NCBI GenBank assembly: GCA_000721275.1
Contig: JOFO01000074.1
Location: 1 to 22,654, forward strand
Source of the DNA: Microtetraspora glauca
GTDB taxonomy: Bacteria > Actinomycetota > Actinomycetes > Streptomycetales > Streptomycetaceae
DNA: 22,654 nt
Reading direction: 5' to 3'
In this document: positions 1-7,587 of the stretch, in pieces
Layout: the number at the start of each line of letters is the position of its first letter
Position numbering within the stretch: the first letter of the stretch is position 1
Made by a program: the position numbers and the translations under genes
The notes under the pieces: model-generated
What the model was told of the DNA's origin: nothing
The model's input: the letters and a program-made list of their open reading frames with translations, nothing else
Database searches by the model: none

Positions 1-53
1 AAGAGACAGACCCCCAGGACCAAGGTCCCCCTCCACCCCAGCCCTCCAGCCCC

Positions 54-83
54 TTGTCCCACCCCCCACCATGAAAGTATCTT
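54..83 (+). promoter_or_regulatory. Probable promoter of the murR-murQ-PTS operon
   Basis: A -35-like TTGTCC (54-59) and a -10-like TATCTT (78-83) are separated by 18 nt. Transcription would start about 7 nt downstream, at or next to the GTG codon at 90, which has no good Shine-Dalgarno sequence, so a leaderless mRNA is likely. Inferred from position and consensus only. Confidence 0.5.
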
Positions 84-86
84 TCA
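72..86. promoter_or_regulatory. Operator-like palindrome 1 (TGAAAG-N3-CTTTCA)
   Basis: A perfect inverted repeat with 6-bp arms and a 3-bp centre overlaps the predicted -10 box and lies just before the regulator start. RpiR/MurR regulators bind palindromes near their own promoters, so autoregulation is the natural inference. Confidence 0.6.
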
Positions 87-89
87 GGC

Positions 90-1013
90 GTGACCCATGA
101 CGTGAAGGAAACTTTCAGCAGCGAGGCGCCCCCCGCACCCGCCGCCCTCGCCGCCAAGGTACGGACCCTCTCCCCTTCCATGACCCGCTCCATGCAGCGG
201 GTCGCCGAGGCCGTCGCCGGGGATCCGGCCGGCTGCGCCGCGCTCACGGTCACCGGGCTCGCCGAGCTGACCGGCACCAGTGAGGCCACCGTCGTCCGCA
301 CCGCCCGTCTCCTCGGCTACCCCGGCTACCGCGACCTGCGGCTCGCGCTCGCCGGGCTCGCCGCCCAGCAGCAGTCCGGGCGGGCGCCGTCCGTCACCGC
401 CGACATCGTCGTCGACGACCCGGTCGCCGACGTCGTCGCCAAGCTCGCCCACGACGAGCGGCAGACGCTCGCCGACACCGCCGCCGCCCTCGACACCGTC
501 CAGCTCGGCGCGGTCGCCGCCGCCTGCGCCGCCGCCCGCCGCATCGACGTGTACGGCGTCGGCGCCTCCGGTCTCGTCGCCCAGGACCTGGTGCAGAAGC
601 TGCTCCGGATCGGGCTGATCGCGCACGCCCACTCCGACCCGCACCTCGCCGTCACCAACGCCGTCCAGCTCCGCTCCGGCGACGTGGCGCTCGCCATCAC
701 CCACTCCGGCTCCACCGGCGACGTCATAGAACCGCTCCGGGTCGCCTTCGAGCACGGCGCCACCACCGTCGCGGTCACCGGCCGCCCGGACGGCCCGGTC
801 AGCCAGTACGCCGACCACGTGCTGACCACCTCCACCGCCCGCGAGAGCGAGCTGCGGCCGGCCGCCATGTCGTCCCGCACCAGCCAACTGCTCGTCGTGG
901 ACTGCCTGTTCACCGTCATCACCCAGCGCACGTACGAGACCGCGGCCCCTGCCCTCGCGGCCTCGTACGAAGCCCTCGCCCACCGCCACTCGCCCCGCAC
1001 CACCACCCGCTGA
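90..1013 (+). CDS. murR: MurR/RpiR family transcriptional regulator
   Basis: A 307-aa cytoplasmic regulator. An N-terminal RpiR-type helix-turn-helix (about residues 30-90, with the core TSEATVVRTARLLGYPGY) is followed by a SIS sugar-phosphate-binding domain (about 150-235, YGVGASG and THSGSTGD). It lies 23 nt before the MurNAc-6-phosphate etherase gene and heads the operon, so it probably senses MurNAc-6-P or a related sugar phosphate and controls MurNAc recycling; the ligand is inferred from context. The GTG at 90 fits a leaderless transcript from the promoter at 54-83. A second in-frame GTG at 102 is possible, and both precede the conserved domain. Two palindromes flank the start, suggesting autoregulation. 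Confidence 0.9.
   Translation: MTHDVKETFSSEAPPAPAALAAKVRTLSPSMTRSMQRVAEAVAGDPAGCAALTVTGLAELTGTSEATVVRTARLLGYPGYRDLRLALAGLAAQQQSGRAPSVTADIVVDDPVADVVAKLAHDERQTLADTAAALDTVQLGAVAAACAAARRIDVYGVGASGLVAQDLVQKLLRIGLIAHAHSDPHLAVTNAVQLRSGDVALAITHSGSTGDVIEPLRVAFEHGATTVAVTGRPDGPVSQYADHVLTTSTARESELRPAAMSSRTSQLLVVDCLFTVITQRTYETAAPALAASYEALAHRHSPRTTTR
103..117. promoter_or_regulatory. Operator-like palindrome 2 (TGAAGG-N3-CTTTCA)
   Basis: This is a second copy of the palindrome at 72-86, with one mismatch in the left arm. It lies within the first codons of the regulator gene. The two centres are 31 bp apart, about three helical turns, so two dimers could bind the same DNA face. Confidence 0.55.
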
Positions 1014-1036
1014 ACCAGGAGAGAAAGCAGCCGCCC

Positions 1037-1966
1037 GTGTCCTCCACGTACTCCGAACTCCGCGCCCAGCTGGCCACCCTCACCACCGAGGCGTTCCGCC
1101 CCGAACTGGCCGAGATCGACCGGCTGTCCACCCTGGAGATCGCCGAGCTCATGAACGGCGAGGACCGCACCGTCCCCGCCGCCGTGGCCCGCGCGCTCCC
1201 CGCGATCGCCGCCGCCGTCGACGCCACCGCCGAGCGGATGGCCCGCGGCGGCCGGCTGCTCTACCTCGGCGCCGGCACCGCCGGCCGGCTCGGCGTCCTC
1301 GACGCCAGCGAGTGCCCGCCCACCTTCAACACCGACCCCTCCCGGGTCGTCGGCCTGATCGCGGGCGGCCCGTCCGCCATGGTCAAGGCCGTCGAGGGCG
1401 CCGAGGACTCCAAGGAGCTCGCCGCCGCCGACCTCGACGCCCTCGGCGTCGGCCCCGACGACACCGTCGTCGGCGTCTCCGCCTCCGGCCGCACCCCGTA
1501 CGCCATCGGCGCCGTCGAGCACGCCCGCGCCGCCGGGGCGCTCACCATCGGCCTGTCCTGCAACGCGGACAGCGCGCTCGCCGCCGCCGCCGAGCACGGC
1601 ATCGAGGTCGTCACCGGCCCCGAACTCCTCACCGGCTCCACCCGGCTGAAGGCCGGTACGGCCCAGAAGCTCGTCCTCAACATGATCTCGACGATCACCA
1701 TGATCCGGCTCGGCAAGACCTACGGGAACCTCATGGTCGACGTCCGCGCCTCCAACGAGAAGCTGCAGGCCCGCTCGCGCCGCATCGTCGCGCTCGCGAC
1801 CGGCGCCCCCGACGAGCAGATCGAGGGCGCCCTCGCCGCCGCCCGGGGGGAGGTGAAGAACGCCATCCTGATCCTCCTCGCCGACGTCGACGCCGCCACC
1901 GCCGCCCGCCGGCTGGAGGAGTCCCACGGGCACCTGCGTGCGGCGCTGCACGCGACCACCCCCTGA
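1037..1966 (+). CDS. murQ: N-acetylmuramic acid 6-phosphate etherase
   Basis: This 309-aa cytoplasmic enzyme cleaves the lactyl ether of MurNAc-6-phosphate to give GlcNAc-6-phosphate and D-lactate during peptidoglycan recycling. It has the MurQ SIS fold with LGAGTAGRLGVLDASECPPT (about 78-96), the phosphosugar-binding SASGRTPYA segment, and the C-terminal signature GTAQKLVLNMIST followed by GNLMVDV. Glu92 (in SECPPT) and Glu123 (in GAEDS) match, by spacing, the catalytic Glu83 and Glu114 of E. coli MurQ. The length is normal for the family. The GTG start is preceded by AGGAGAG at 1017-1023, a rather long spacing. It follows murR closely and precedes a PTS permease, which supports uptake-coupled MurNAc use. 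Confidence 0.95.
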   Translation: MSSTYSELRAQLATLTTEAFRPELAEIDRLSTLEIAELMNGEDRTVPAAVARALPAIAAAVDATAERMARGGRLLYLGAGTAGRLGVLDASECPPTFNTDPSRVVGLIAGGPSAMVKAVEGAEDSKELAAADLDALGVGPDDTVVGVSASGRTPYAIGAVEHARAAGALTIGLSCNADSALAAAAEHGIEVVTGPELLTGSTRLKAGTAQKLVLNMISTITMIRLGKTYGNLMVDVRASNEKLQARSRRIVALATGAPDEQIEGALAAARGEVKNAILILLADVDAATAARRLEESHGHLRAALHATTP

Positions 1967-2010
1967 GGCCCGCCCCCGCCCCTCCCCTCACAGCAAGGCA
2001 CCACCGCACC

Positions 2011-3543
2011 ATGAGCACAGACGACAAGAACCGCGCCACCGCCGCCGCGATCCTGCCCCTCGTCGGCGGCGCCGGGAACATCACCTCCGTGGCCCACTGC
2101 ATGACCCGCCTCCGGCTGGGTCTGCGCGACCGCTCGCTCGTCCGGGACGAGGCCCTGAAGGCCCTGCCGTCCGTGATGGGGGTGGTGGAGGACGACACGT
2201 ACCAGATCGTCCTCGGCCCCGGCACGGTCGCCCGCGTGACCCCGGAGTTCGAGGCCCTGGTCGCCGAGGAGGCCGAGGCGCCCGCGGCGGCCCCGGCGCC
2301 CGCGCCCTCCGCCGAGGAGCTGGCCGGCAAGGGCGCCGCGATCAAGGCGGCGCGGAAGGCGAAGAACGCCACCCCGTTCAAGCTCTTCCTGCGGAAGATC
2401 GCGAACATCTTCGTCCCGCTGATCCCCGCCCTCATCGGCTGCGGCATCATCGCCGGCCTCAACGGCCTCCTCGTCAACCTCGGCTGGCTGCCCGCCGTCA
2501 CCCCGGCGCTCGCCGCCATCGCGAGCGGCTTCATGGCCCTCATCGCGGTCTTCGTCGGCTACAACACCGCCAAGGAGTTCGGCGGCACGCCGATCCTCGG
2601 CGGCGCGGTCGCCGCCATCATCGTCTACGCGGGCGTCGCCAAGATCGAGGTCTTCGGCCAGGCGCTCTCCCCCGGCCAGGGCGGCGTCCTCGGCGCCCTC
2701 GGCGCGGCCGTCCTCGCCGTGTACGTGGAGAAGTGGTGCCGCCGCTGGGTGCCGGAGTCGCTGGACGTCCTCGTCACCCCGACGCTCACCGTGCTCGTCT
2801 CCGGACTGGTCACGATCTTCGGCCTGATGTTCGTCGCCGGCGAGGTGTCGCAGGCCATCGGCGACTTCGCCAACTGGCTGCTGGAGCACGCGGGCGCCGG
2901 GGCCGGCTTCCTCCTCGGCGGCCTGTTCCTGCCGCTGGTGATGCTCGGCCTGCACCAGGCCCTCATCCCGATCCACACCACCCTGATCGAGCAGCAGGGC
3001 TACACCGTCCTCCTGCCGATCCTGGCGATGGCGGGCGCCGGCCAGGTCGGCGCGGCCATGGCGGTCTACCTGAAGCTGCCGCGCAACGGCTCCCTCCGCC
3101 GCACCATCAAGTCCGCCCTCCCGGCCGGCTTCCTCGGCGTCGGCGAGCCGCTGATCTACGGCGTCTCCCTGCCGCTGGGCCGCCCGTTCGTCACGGCCTG
3201 CGTCGGCGGCGCGTTCGGCGGCGGCTTCATCGGCCTCTTCAGCATGCTGGGCGACAAGGTCGGCTCCACCGCCATCGGCCCGTCCGGCTGGGCGCTGTTC
3301 CCGCTGCTCGACGGCGACAAGGGCCTCGGGACGACGATCGCGATCTACGCGGGCGGTCTGCTCGTCGGGTACGCCGTCGGCTTCGTCGCCACCTACTTCT
3401 GGGGCTTCAGCCGCGCGATGATCGAGGAGTTCGACGTGGACCCGGAGGCGGCGGCGGCCGGGGCACCCGCCCCGGTGGCGGCCGGCGGGCCGCAGCCCGG
3501 CGCCGGCACCCCGGAGGCCGAACCGCGGCCCGTGCAGGTCTGA
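2011..3543 (+). CDS. murP: PTS transporter EIIBC, probably MurNAc-specific
   Basis: A 510-aa inner-membrane permease that would import and phosphorylate a sugar, inferred to be MurNAc from the adjacent murQ and murR. Residues 1-90 form an EIIB domain with the phosphorylated Cys30 in AHCMTRLRL. An Ala/Pro-rich linker follows, then an EIIC domain (about 118-475) with multiple hydrophobic helices and the glucose-family motif GVGEPLIYG (376-384), with Glu379 as the conserved acid. No EIIA domain is fused, so phosphate must come from an EIIA encoded elsewhere. The ATG at 2011 is chosen because the upstream open frame overlaps murQ and lacks EIIB character. Sucrose or GlcNAc specificity cannot be excluded from sequence alone. 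Confidence 0.88.
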   Translation: MSTDDKNRATAAAILPLVGGAGNITSVAHCMTRLRLGLRDRSLVRDEALKALPSVMGVVEDDTYQIVLGPGTVARVTPEFEALVAEEAEAPAAAPAPAPSAEELAGKGAAIKAARKAKNATPFKLFLRKIANIFVPLIPALIGCGIIAGLNGLLVNLGWLPAVTPALAAIASGFMALIAVFVGYNTAKEFGGTPILGGAVAAIIVYAGVAKIEVFGQALSPGQGGVLGALGAAVLAVYVEKWCRRWVPESLDVLVTPTLTVLVSGLVTIFGLMFVAGEVSQAIGDFANWLLEHAGAGAGFLLGGLFLPLVMLGLHQALIPIHTTLIEQQGYTVLLPILAMAGAGQVGAAMAVYLKLPRNGSLRRTIKSALPAGFLGVGEPLIYGVSLPLGRPFVTACVGGAFGGGFIGLFSMLGDKVGSTAIGPSGWALFPLLDGDKGLGTTIAIYAGGLLVGYAVGFVATYFWGFSRAMIEEFDVDPEAAAAGAPAPVAAGGPQPGAGTPEAEPRPVQV

Positions 3544-3566
3544 CGTACGCCCGGCCCACCCGCCCC

Positions 3567-3616
3567 GGAGGTCCGGACGCCCCCCGCGCATCCGCGTGGG
3601 GGGCGTCCGGACCTCC
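3567..3616. terminator. Strong bidirectional hairpin terminator
   Basis: A perfect 19-bp stem (3567-3585 with 3598-3616) encloses a short loop that can itself pair. It sits between the convergent murP and signal-peptidase stop codons and can end transcription both ways. There is no U-tract, as is common in Streptomyces. Confidence 0.85.
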
Positions 3617-3621
3617 GTCGG

Positions 3622-4080
3622 CTACGCGGCCGGGTCGAGCACCACCCCGACGACGCTCGACACCGGCAGCAGGCCCCAGAAGCGGGAGTCCGTGCTGAAG
3701 GCCGGGTTGTCGCCGAGCAGGGCGATCCGGCCCGGCGGCACCAGCGCCCCCTGAGCGACCCCGGCCGCCGCGCACACCTCCGGCGGGACCGGCTCCCCGG
3801 GCAGCGCGGCCACCCGCTTCACCACCAGCGGCGGCCGGGCCGCCGGGTCCCCGCCGCCGCGCGCCCGGACCAGCCCCTCGGGCGGGGCGACGACGACGAT
3901 CCGGCCGGTACGCAGCCGGGCCGCGCCGCCGCGCAGGACGAGGACCCGCTGGCCGTCCCGCAGGGCCGGCATCATGCTGGGCCCGTTGATCCGCAGCCGG
4001 GAGAGGAAGCGGCGCAGCACCGCCAGGAGCAGCAGCACGCCGGCCGCGCCGCCCAGGACCGCGTACCCGTACCCGCCCAT
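3622..4080 (-). CDS. S26 family signal peptidase (type I-like)
   Basis: A 152-aa membrane serine protease. A single N-terminal hydrophobic segment (about 6-23) anchors it, followed by box B GPSMMPAL with catalytic Ser35, the Lys region VVKRVAALPGE with general base Lys88, and box E GDNPAFSTDSRFWG (123-136). It is shorter than a housekeeping SipW/LepB enzyme. It lies 29 nt after the ABC exporter stop as the last gene of the peptide operon, so its substrate is probably the Cys-rich peptide encoded at 7287-7487, whose leader ends in Ala-Glu-Ala. The ATG at 4080 has GGAGG five nt upstream; an in-frame GTG at 4092 is an alternative. Family is certain; dedication to the peptide is inference. Confidence 0.9.
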   Translation of the reverse strand: MGGYGYAVLGGAAGVLLLLAVLRRFLSRLRINGPSMMPALRDGQRVLVLRGGAARLRTGRIVVVAPPEGLVRARGGGDPAARPPLVVKRVAALPGEPVPPEVCAAAGVAQGALVPPGRIALLGDNPAFSTDSRFWGLLPVSSVVGVVLDPAA

Positions 4081-4109
4081 GTCCGCCTCCACGTCCGCCT
4101 CGCTCCTCC

Positions 4110-5957
4110 TCAGGCCACCGGGTCGGGGACCGGGGCGTCCGCGCGGTAGCCGTCCGCCTGGAGCGTGAACAGCTCCGCGTACCGGCCGCCGCGTTCCATC
4201 AGCGCCGTGTGCGTCCCCTCCTCGACGACCCGGCCCTCGCCGAGGACGACGATCCGGCCGGCGTCGCGGACGGCGCTCAGCCGGTGCGAGACGAGCACGC
4301 CAGTCGCGCCGCCGCGCAGGGTGCGCAGGCTGTCGTGGATCTCCTTCTCCGCCTCCGCGTCGAGCCCGGCGCTGGGCTCGTCGAGGATCATCAGGTCGGC
4401 GTCGGCGCGCATGAACGCGCGGGCCACGGCGACCCGCTGCCACTCGCCGCCGGACAGCGACTGGCCGCCGGCGCCGGGGCCGCCCTGGTCGCTGTCGGGG
4501 ACGAAGATCCGGCTGAGCAGGGTGGCGTATCCGGCGGGCAGCCGGGCGAGCCGGTCGTGGACGCCGGCGGCGCGCGCCGCTCCGGCGACGGCGGCGGGGT
4601 CGCCGGCCCGGTCGAGCCGCCCGAGGCCGACGTTCTCGCCGGCGGTGAGGTCGTAGCGGCCGTAGTCCTGGAAGACGACGCCGAGCCGGCGGCGGTACGC
4701 GTCGGGCGGGAAGCGGCGGATGTCGGTGCCGTCCCACAGGACGCGGCCCTCGGTGGGGTCGTACAGCCGGCAGAGCAGCTTCACCAGGGTGCTCTTGCCG
4801 GCGCCGTTGAGGCCGACGAGCGCGGTGGCCTGGCCGGCGGTGAGCGTCAGGTCGACGCCGCGCAGCACCCACGGGCCGTCGTCGGCGTAGCGGAACCAGA
4901 CGTTCTCGAAGGTGATCGCGGAGCGCAGCGGGCCGGGTTCCGCCGCGGGGCCTTCGGGCGCGGCCAGGTCGGGCGGGAGGTCGCGCAGGGCCCGGTACGA
5001 GACGAAGGTGAGCAGCGCCTGGTAGGCGTTGCTGCCGGTGCTCGCGAGCTGGCCGACACCGGTCTGGATGGCGGCGGTGGCGGCGAGGAAGACGGAGACG
5101 TCGCCGACGGAGAGGGTGCCCGCGCCGACGGCCCGGACGACCCAGACGAGTCCGGCGCCGTAGACGGCGACGCCGAGCACGGCCGGCCCGACTCCCCTGA
5201 CGAGGTTACGGAGTTCGGTGCGGCGCTCGGCTTCCGACGCGGCCAGCAGCTCGGCCCGCGCCCGGTCCTTGAAGTGGTCCTGGAGGCCGAAGAGGCGGAT
5301 CTCCTTCACCGCGTCGGTGTCGGTGAGCAGGCTCGCGTAGAACATCTGGCGGCGGCTGCGGGCGACGATGTCCCGGATGACGGCGGCCCGGCGGCGGCCC
5401 GCGGTGAGCTGGGTCCGGAAGGTCGGCAGCGCCATGACGACGGTGAGCGCGCCGAGCAGCGGGTTGAGGAGGCAGACGGTGACGAGGAAGCCGAGGAAGG
5501 TCACGAGCGCCTGCACGCCGCCGACGACCGAGCCGATGAGCATGCCGGGGGCGGAGGAGCCGGCCTCCTGGGCGAGCCGGAGCTCGTCCTGGAAGGCCGG
5601 GTTCTCGAAGTACCGCAGTCCGGGGAGCCGGTTGACGCCCTCGAACAGCTCGTCCTGGACGCGGAGCTGGACCCGGCGGGCGTGCTGTTCGCGCAGGAAG
5701 TCGGTGACGGCCGGGACGAGCGCGATGCCGAGGCTGACCGCCACGAGGAGGACGGCGACGCGCACGAGGGCGTCGGCGGGCCGGTGCTGGGTGATGGCGT
5801 CGAACAGCTCGCGGACGAGGAGCGCGGCGGCGGCGGGCAGCAGGCCCGCGACGACGCTGCCCGCGAGGTAGAGGAGGAGCGCGCCGCGCCCGGCCCGCCA
5901 GGCGAGCCCGGCGGCGGTCCGCCCGGCCGCCGCCACCTCCGCCCTCGGCTGCTTCAC
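4110..5957 (-). CDS. ABC transporter, fused permease-ATPase (exporter type)
   Basis: A 615-aa half-transporter. The N-terminal membrane domain (about 20-325) contains several hydrophobic helices. The nucleotide-binding domain (about 345-600) has Walker A GLNGAGKST (382-390), Q-loop Gln430, signature LSGGE (501-505), Walker B ending LDE at 525-527, and H-loop His558, all intact. It has no N-terminal C39 peptidase domain, so leader removal would need a separate protease; an S26 peptidase follows directly. The GTG start overlaps the stop of the thioredoxin-like gene (GTGA), implying translational coupling. The probable role is export of the operon's Cys-rich peptide as a homodimer. The substrate is inferred from context. 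Confidence 0.93.
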   Translation of the reverse strand: MKQPRAEVAAAGRTAAGLAWRAGRGALLLYLAGSVVAGLLPAAAALLVRELFDAITQHRPADALVRVAVLLVAVSLGIALVPAVTDFLREQHARRVQLRVQDELFEGVNRLPGLRYFENPAFQDELRLAQEAGSSAPGMLIGSVVGGVQALVTFLGFLVTVCLLNPLLGALTVVMALPTFRTQLTAGRRRAAVIRDIVARSRRQMFYASLLTDTDAVKEIRLFGLQDHFKDRARAELLAASEAERRTELRNLVRGVGPAVLGVAVYGAGLVWVVRAVGAGTLSVGDVSVFLAATAAIQTGVGQLASTGSNAYQALLTFVSYRALRDLPPDLAAPEGPAAEPGPLRSAITFENVWFRYADDGPWVLRGVDLTLTAGQATALVGLNGAGKSTLVKLLCRLYDPTEGRVLWDGTDIRRFPPDAYRRRLGVVFQDYGRYDLTAGENVGLGRLDRAGDPAAVAGAARAAGVHDRLARLPAGYATLLSRIFVPDSDQGGPGAGGQSLSGGEWQRVAVARAFMRADADLMILDEPSAGLDAEAEKEIHDSLRTLRGGATGVLVSHRLSAVRDAGRIVVLGEGRVVEEGTHTALMERGGRYAELFTLQADGYRADAPVPDPVA

Positions 5958-6538
5958 CGGGAGGCCGGGGCCGGGGCGGCGGGGGCCGGGGCGACGGAGG
6001 CCGGGGCTGCGGAGACCGGGGCGGCGGGGGCGACCTGGCCGCGGTCGCTGATCCGGCCCTCGGCGTCGACGTCGAGGTAGCTGGGCCAGCGGACGATGCC
6101 GAAGGAGGCGGAGGCGCCCCCGGAGCCGGCGGCCTCGGTGACGACGCGGGCCACCGGGTCGAGCAGGTCGATCATCCGCTGCCGTTCGGGGCCGCCGCCC
6201 TTGAGGAAGACGAGCACATGGTTCCGGCCACCCGGGAAGTCCTTCGCCATGCGGGCGAATTCCGGCGCCTGCTCGACGCAGGGCCCGCAGGTCGTGGAGA
6301 GGAATCCGATGACGGATCCGTTCGCGACGGAATTCCGGTCGATCTCCTCGCCGGAATGCGTACGGGTGTGGAATTCGGGGACGGGAGAACCGTCCGGGAG
6401 CTTGTTCTCCGGCGCGTCGGAGACGTATTCCCCGTCACCGGAATGCCCGGCGGCGGAGACGCGGCGGGCGAGCGCGAGCAGCAGGAAGAGATTGAAGACG
6501 GAGAGACAGCCGATCAGCACGACGGCGGCGATGAGCAT
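5954..6538 (-). CDS. TlpA/MauD-like membrane-anchored thioredoxin
   Basis: A 194-aa protein with an N-terminal membrane anchor (about 2-25) and an extracytoplasmic thioredoxin-fold domain. The active site is Cys84-Gly-Pro-Cys87 (STTCGPCVEQ), and a probable cis-Pro152 lies in RWPSYL. Residues 170-194 form an Ala/Pro repeat tail. Such proteins reduce, oxidise or isomerise disulfides outside the membrane; MauD, the analogue in methylamine-dehydrogenase clusters, is needed for the disulfide-rich light chain. Its place after the MauE-like gene and before the exporter supports a role in folding the 8-Cys peptide. The stop overlaps the ABC gene start. GAGG lies about 8 nt before the ATG. Confidence 0.88.
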   Translation of the reverse strand: MLIAAVVLIGCLSVFNLFLLLALARRVSAAGHSGDGEYVSDAPENKLPDGSPVPEFHTRTHSGEEIDRNSVANGSVIGFLSTTCGPCVEQAPEFARMAKDFPGGRNHVLVFLKGGGPERQRMIDLLDPVARVVTEAAGSGGASASFGIVRWPSYLDVDAEGRISDRGQVAPAAPVSAAPASVAPAPAAPAPASR

Positions 6539-6605
6539 GAAAGGGCCTCGCTTGGGTTCTCGGCGGGTTCAGGGGGCCCGCCGGCGGGTTCCACGGGTGC
6601 CGTGA

Positions 6606-7175
6606 TCAACGGGTGCCACGGGTTGCACGGGGGCCACGGGTGGCGCCGAAGACGTCGGCGAGCAGGTCCGTGGAGAGGACGAGCGCGCTCACGCAGACCG
6701 CGCCGAGCAGGCTGACGAACACCCCGGTGGCGTCGAGGGCGCCGGCCGCCGGGACGGGTCCCGGGCCGCCCGCGGCGAAGGCGGCGAGGAGCCCGGCGGC
6801 GGTGGCCGCGAGCAGGACGGCGTTGCGGACGAGGTGCGCGGGGCCGACCCGGGTGCGGGAGGCGCCGAAGCAGGAGCAGGAGGTGTCGATCCCCCGGCGG
6901 AGGACCGCGGCCAGGGCCGCGGTGAAGGCCGCGATCAGGCCGAAGGAGAGGGCGAACGCCCAGGTGGTGAGGGCGGGCACCCAGACGGCGGCGGCGAGGG
7001 CCGCCTCCAGGACGGGCACCGCCGCGGCGACCGGTCCGGTCAGCCGGCGGGGCACCACGCGCATGTCCCGCACGGTCGCGCGGAACTCCCCGGGTGCGCG
7101 CGCCTTGCCCAGCGCGGAGGCGGCGAAGACGACGGCCACGAGGCACCGGACGGCGAGGAGCAGGGAGTCGGTCAT
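6606..7175 (-). CDS. MauE/DoxX family redox-associated membrane protein
   Basis: A 189-aa polytopic membrane protein with about four hydrophobic helices (near 5-22, 48-66, 70-90 and 115-135) plus another near 150-170. The paired cysteines Cys100 and Cys102 in TSCSCFG match the C-x-C-F-G signature of MauE-like proteins, which are thought to pass electrons or disulfides to partner proteins such as MauD. A GGAGGAA ribosome-binding site sits about 6 nt before the ATG. It follows the peptide gene after a strong hairpin and precedes the thioredoxin-like gene by 67 nt. Family is clear from the motif; function in peptide oxidation is inferred. Confidence 0.85.
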   Translation of the reverse strand: MTDSLLLAVRCLVAVVFAASALGKARAPGEFRATVRDMRVVPRRLTGPVAAAVPVLEAALAAAVWVPALTTWAFALSFGLIAAFTAALAAVLRRGIDTSCSCFGASRTRVGPAHLVRNAVLLAATAAGLLAAFAAGGPGPVPAAGALDATGVFVSLLGAVCVSALVLSTDLLADVFGATRGPRATRGTR

Positions 7176-7209
7176 GGGCGGTTCCTCCGTCGGACGGGTC
7201 CGGCCGGGG

Positions 7210-7247
7210 CCCCGCCCCGGGCCGCGCGGGGCGGCACCGGGGCGGGG
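7210..7247 (-). terminator. Intra-operon hairpin between peptide and mauE-like gene
   Basis: An 11-bp perfect stem (7210-7220 with 7237-7247) encloses an inner GCCGC/GCGGC stem. It lies about 40 nt after the peptide stop in the 111-nt gap before the MauE-like gene. It could act as a partial terminator or mRNA-stabilising structure that raises peptide expression relative to the processing genes. Confidence 0.5.
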
Positions 7248-7286
7248 TTCACCGGCGGGGACTGCGCGCTGCTGCCGGAAGGGCCG

Positions 7287-7487
7287 TCAGCAGTCGCCCG
7301 GGTAGGACTTGGTGACGCAGGTGGGCGCCGCCGCGCAGTTCCAGGAACAGCAGACCTTCACGTAGAGCGTGGAGCCGGAGCACCAGCTGCTGCCGCCCGC
7401 GGGGCAGGCGCAGTACGCCTCGGCGCTCTCCTCGCGGAGAACGCGGCCGAGCACGCGGTCCGCCATGCCGACAATTGCCTTGACCAT
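7287..7487 (-). CDS. Small Cys-rich peptide precursor (8 Cys)
   Basis: A 66-aa product with no recognised named family. Residues 1-24 form a charged, non-hydrophobic leader ending SAEA; residues 25-66 carry eight cysteines (26, 28, 36, 46, 47, 51, 57, 66), the last being C-terminal, enough for four disulfides. The order CxC, then GGS, then a Cys and a Gly/Thr/Leu segment recalls the methylamine-dehydrogenase light chain (MauA) core. The peptide also has Trp35 and Trp49, but no MauB heavy chain is present. Cleavage after Ala24 would free 42 residues. A GAGGG ribosome-binding site lies 6 nt before the ATG. MauE-like, thioredoxin, ABC and S26 genes follow. A secreted disulfide-knotted bacteriocin or signal is the favoured guess. 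Confidence 0.75.
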   Translation of the reverse strand: MVKAIVGMADRVLGRVLREESAEAYCACPAGGSSWCSGSTLYVKVCCSWNCAAAPTCVTKSYPGDC

Positions 7488-7557
7488 GGGATTCCCTCAC
7501 AAAGTGGAGACGGATTTTCCGGGGTCGTGCAAACGTTCACGAGAACTCGCGGTCCGC

Positions 7558-7587
7558 AACCTACCCGCCGCTCGGAATAAATGTCTA
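7558..7587 (-). promoter_or_regulatory. Candidate promoter of the peptide operon
   Basis: Read on the minus strand, -35 TAGACA (7582-7587) and -10 TAGGTT (7558-7563) are 18 nt apart, giving a start near 7551 and a leader of about 64 nt. The match to the HrdB-type consensus is good, but there is no functional evidence. Confidence 0.45.

Noticed and set aside
1720..3591. Long open minus-strand frame opposite the PTS permease
   Set aside because: It is an antisense shadow caused by GC3 bias. The plus strand encodes clear MurQ and EIIBC motifs, and the shadow is compositionally odd with no domains.
7287..7487. Lanthipeptide or lasso peptide precursor
   Set aside because: No lanthipeptide synthetase, cyclase or lasso enzymes are in the cluster. 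The partner genes point to disulfide chemistry instead.
3622..7487. A true methylamine dehydrogenase (mau) operon
   Set aside because: There is no heavy chain (MauB), MauG or amicyanin gene. The peptide is about half the size of MauA and an exporter and signal peptidase are present instead.
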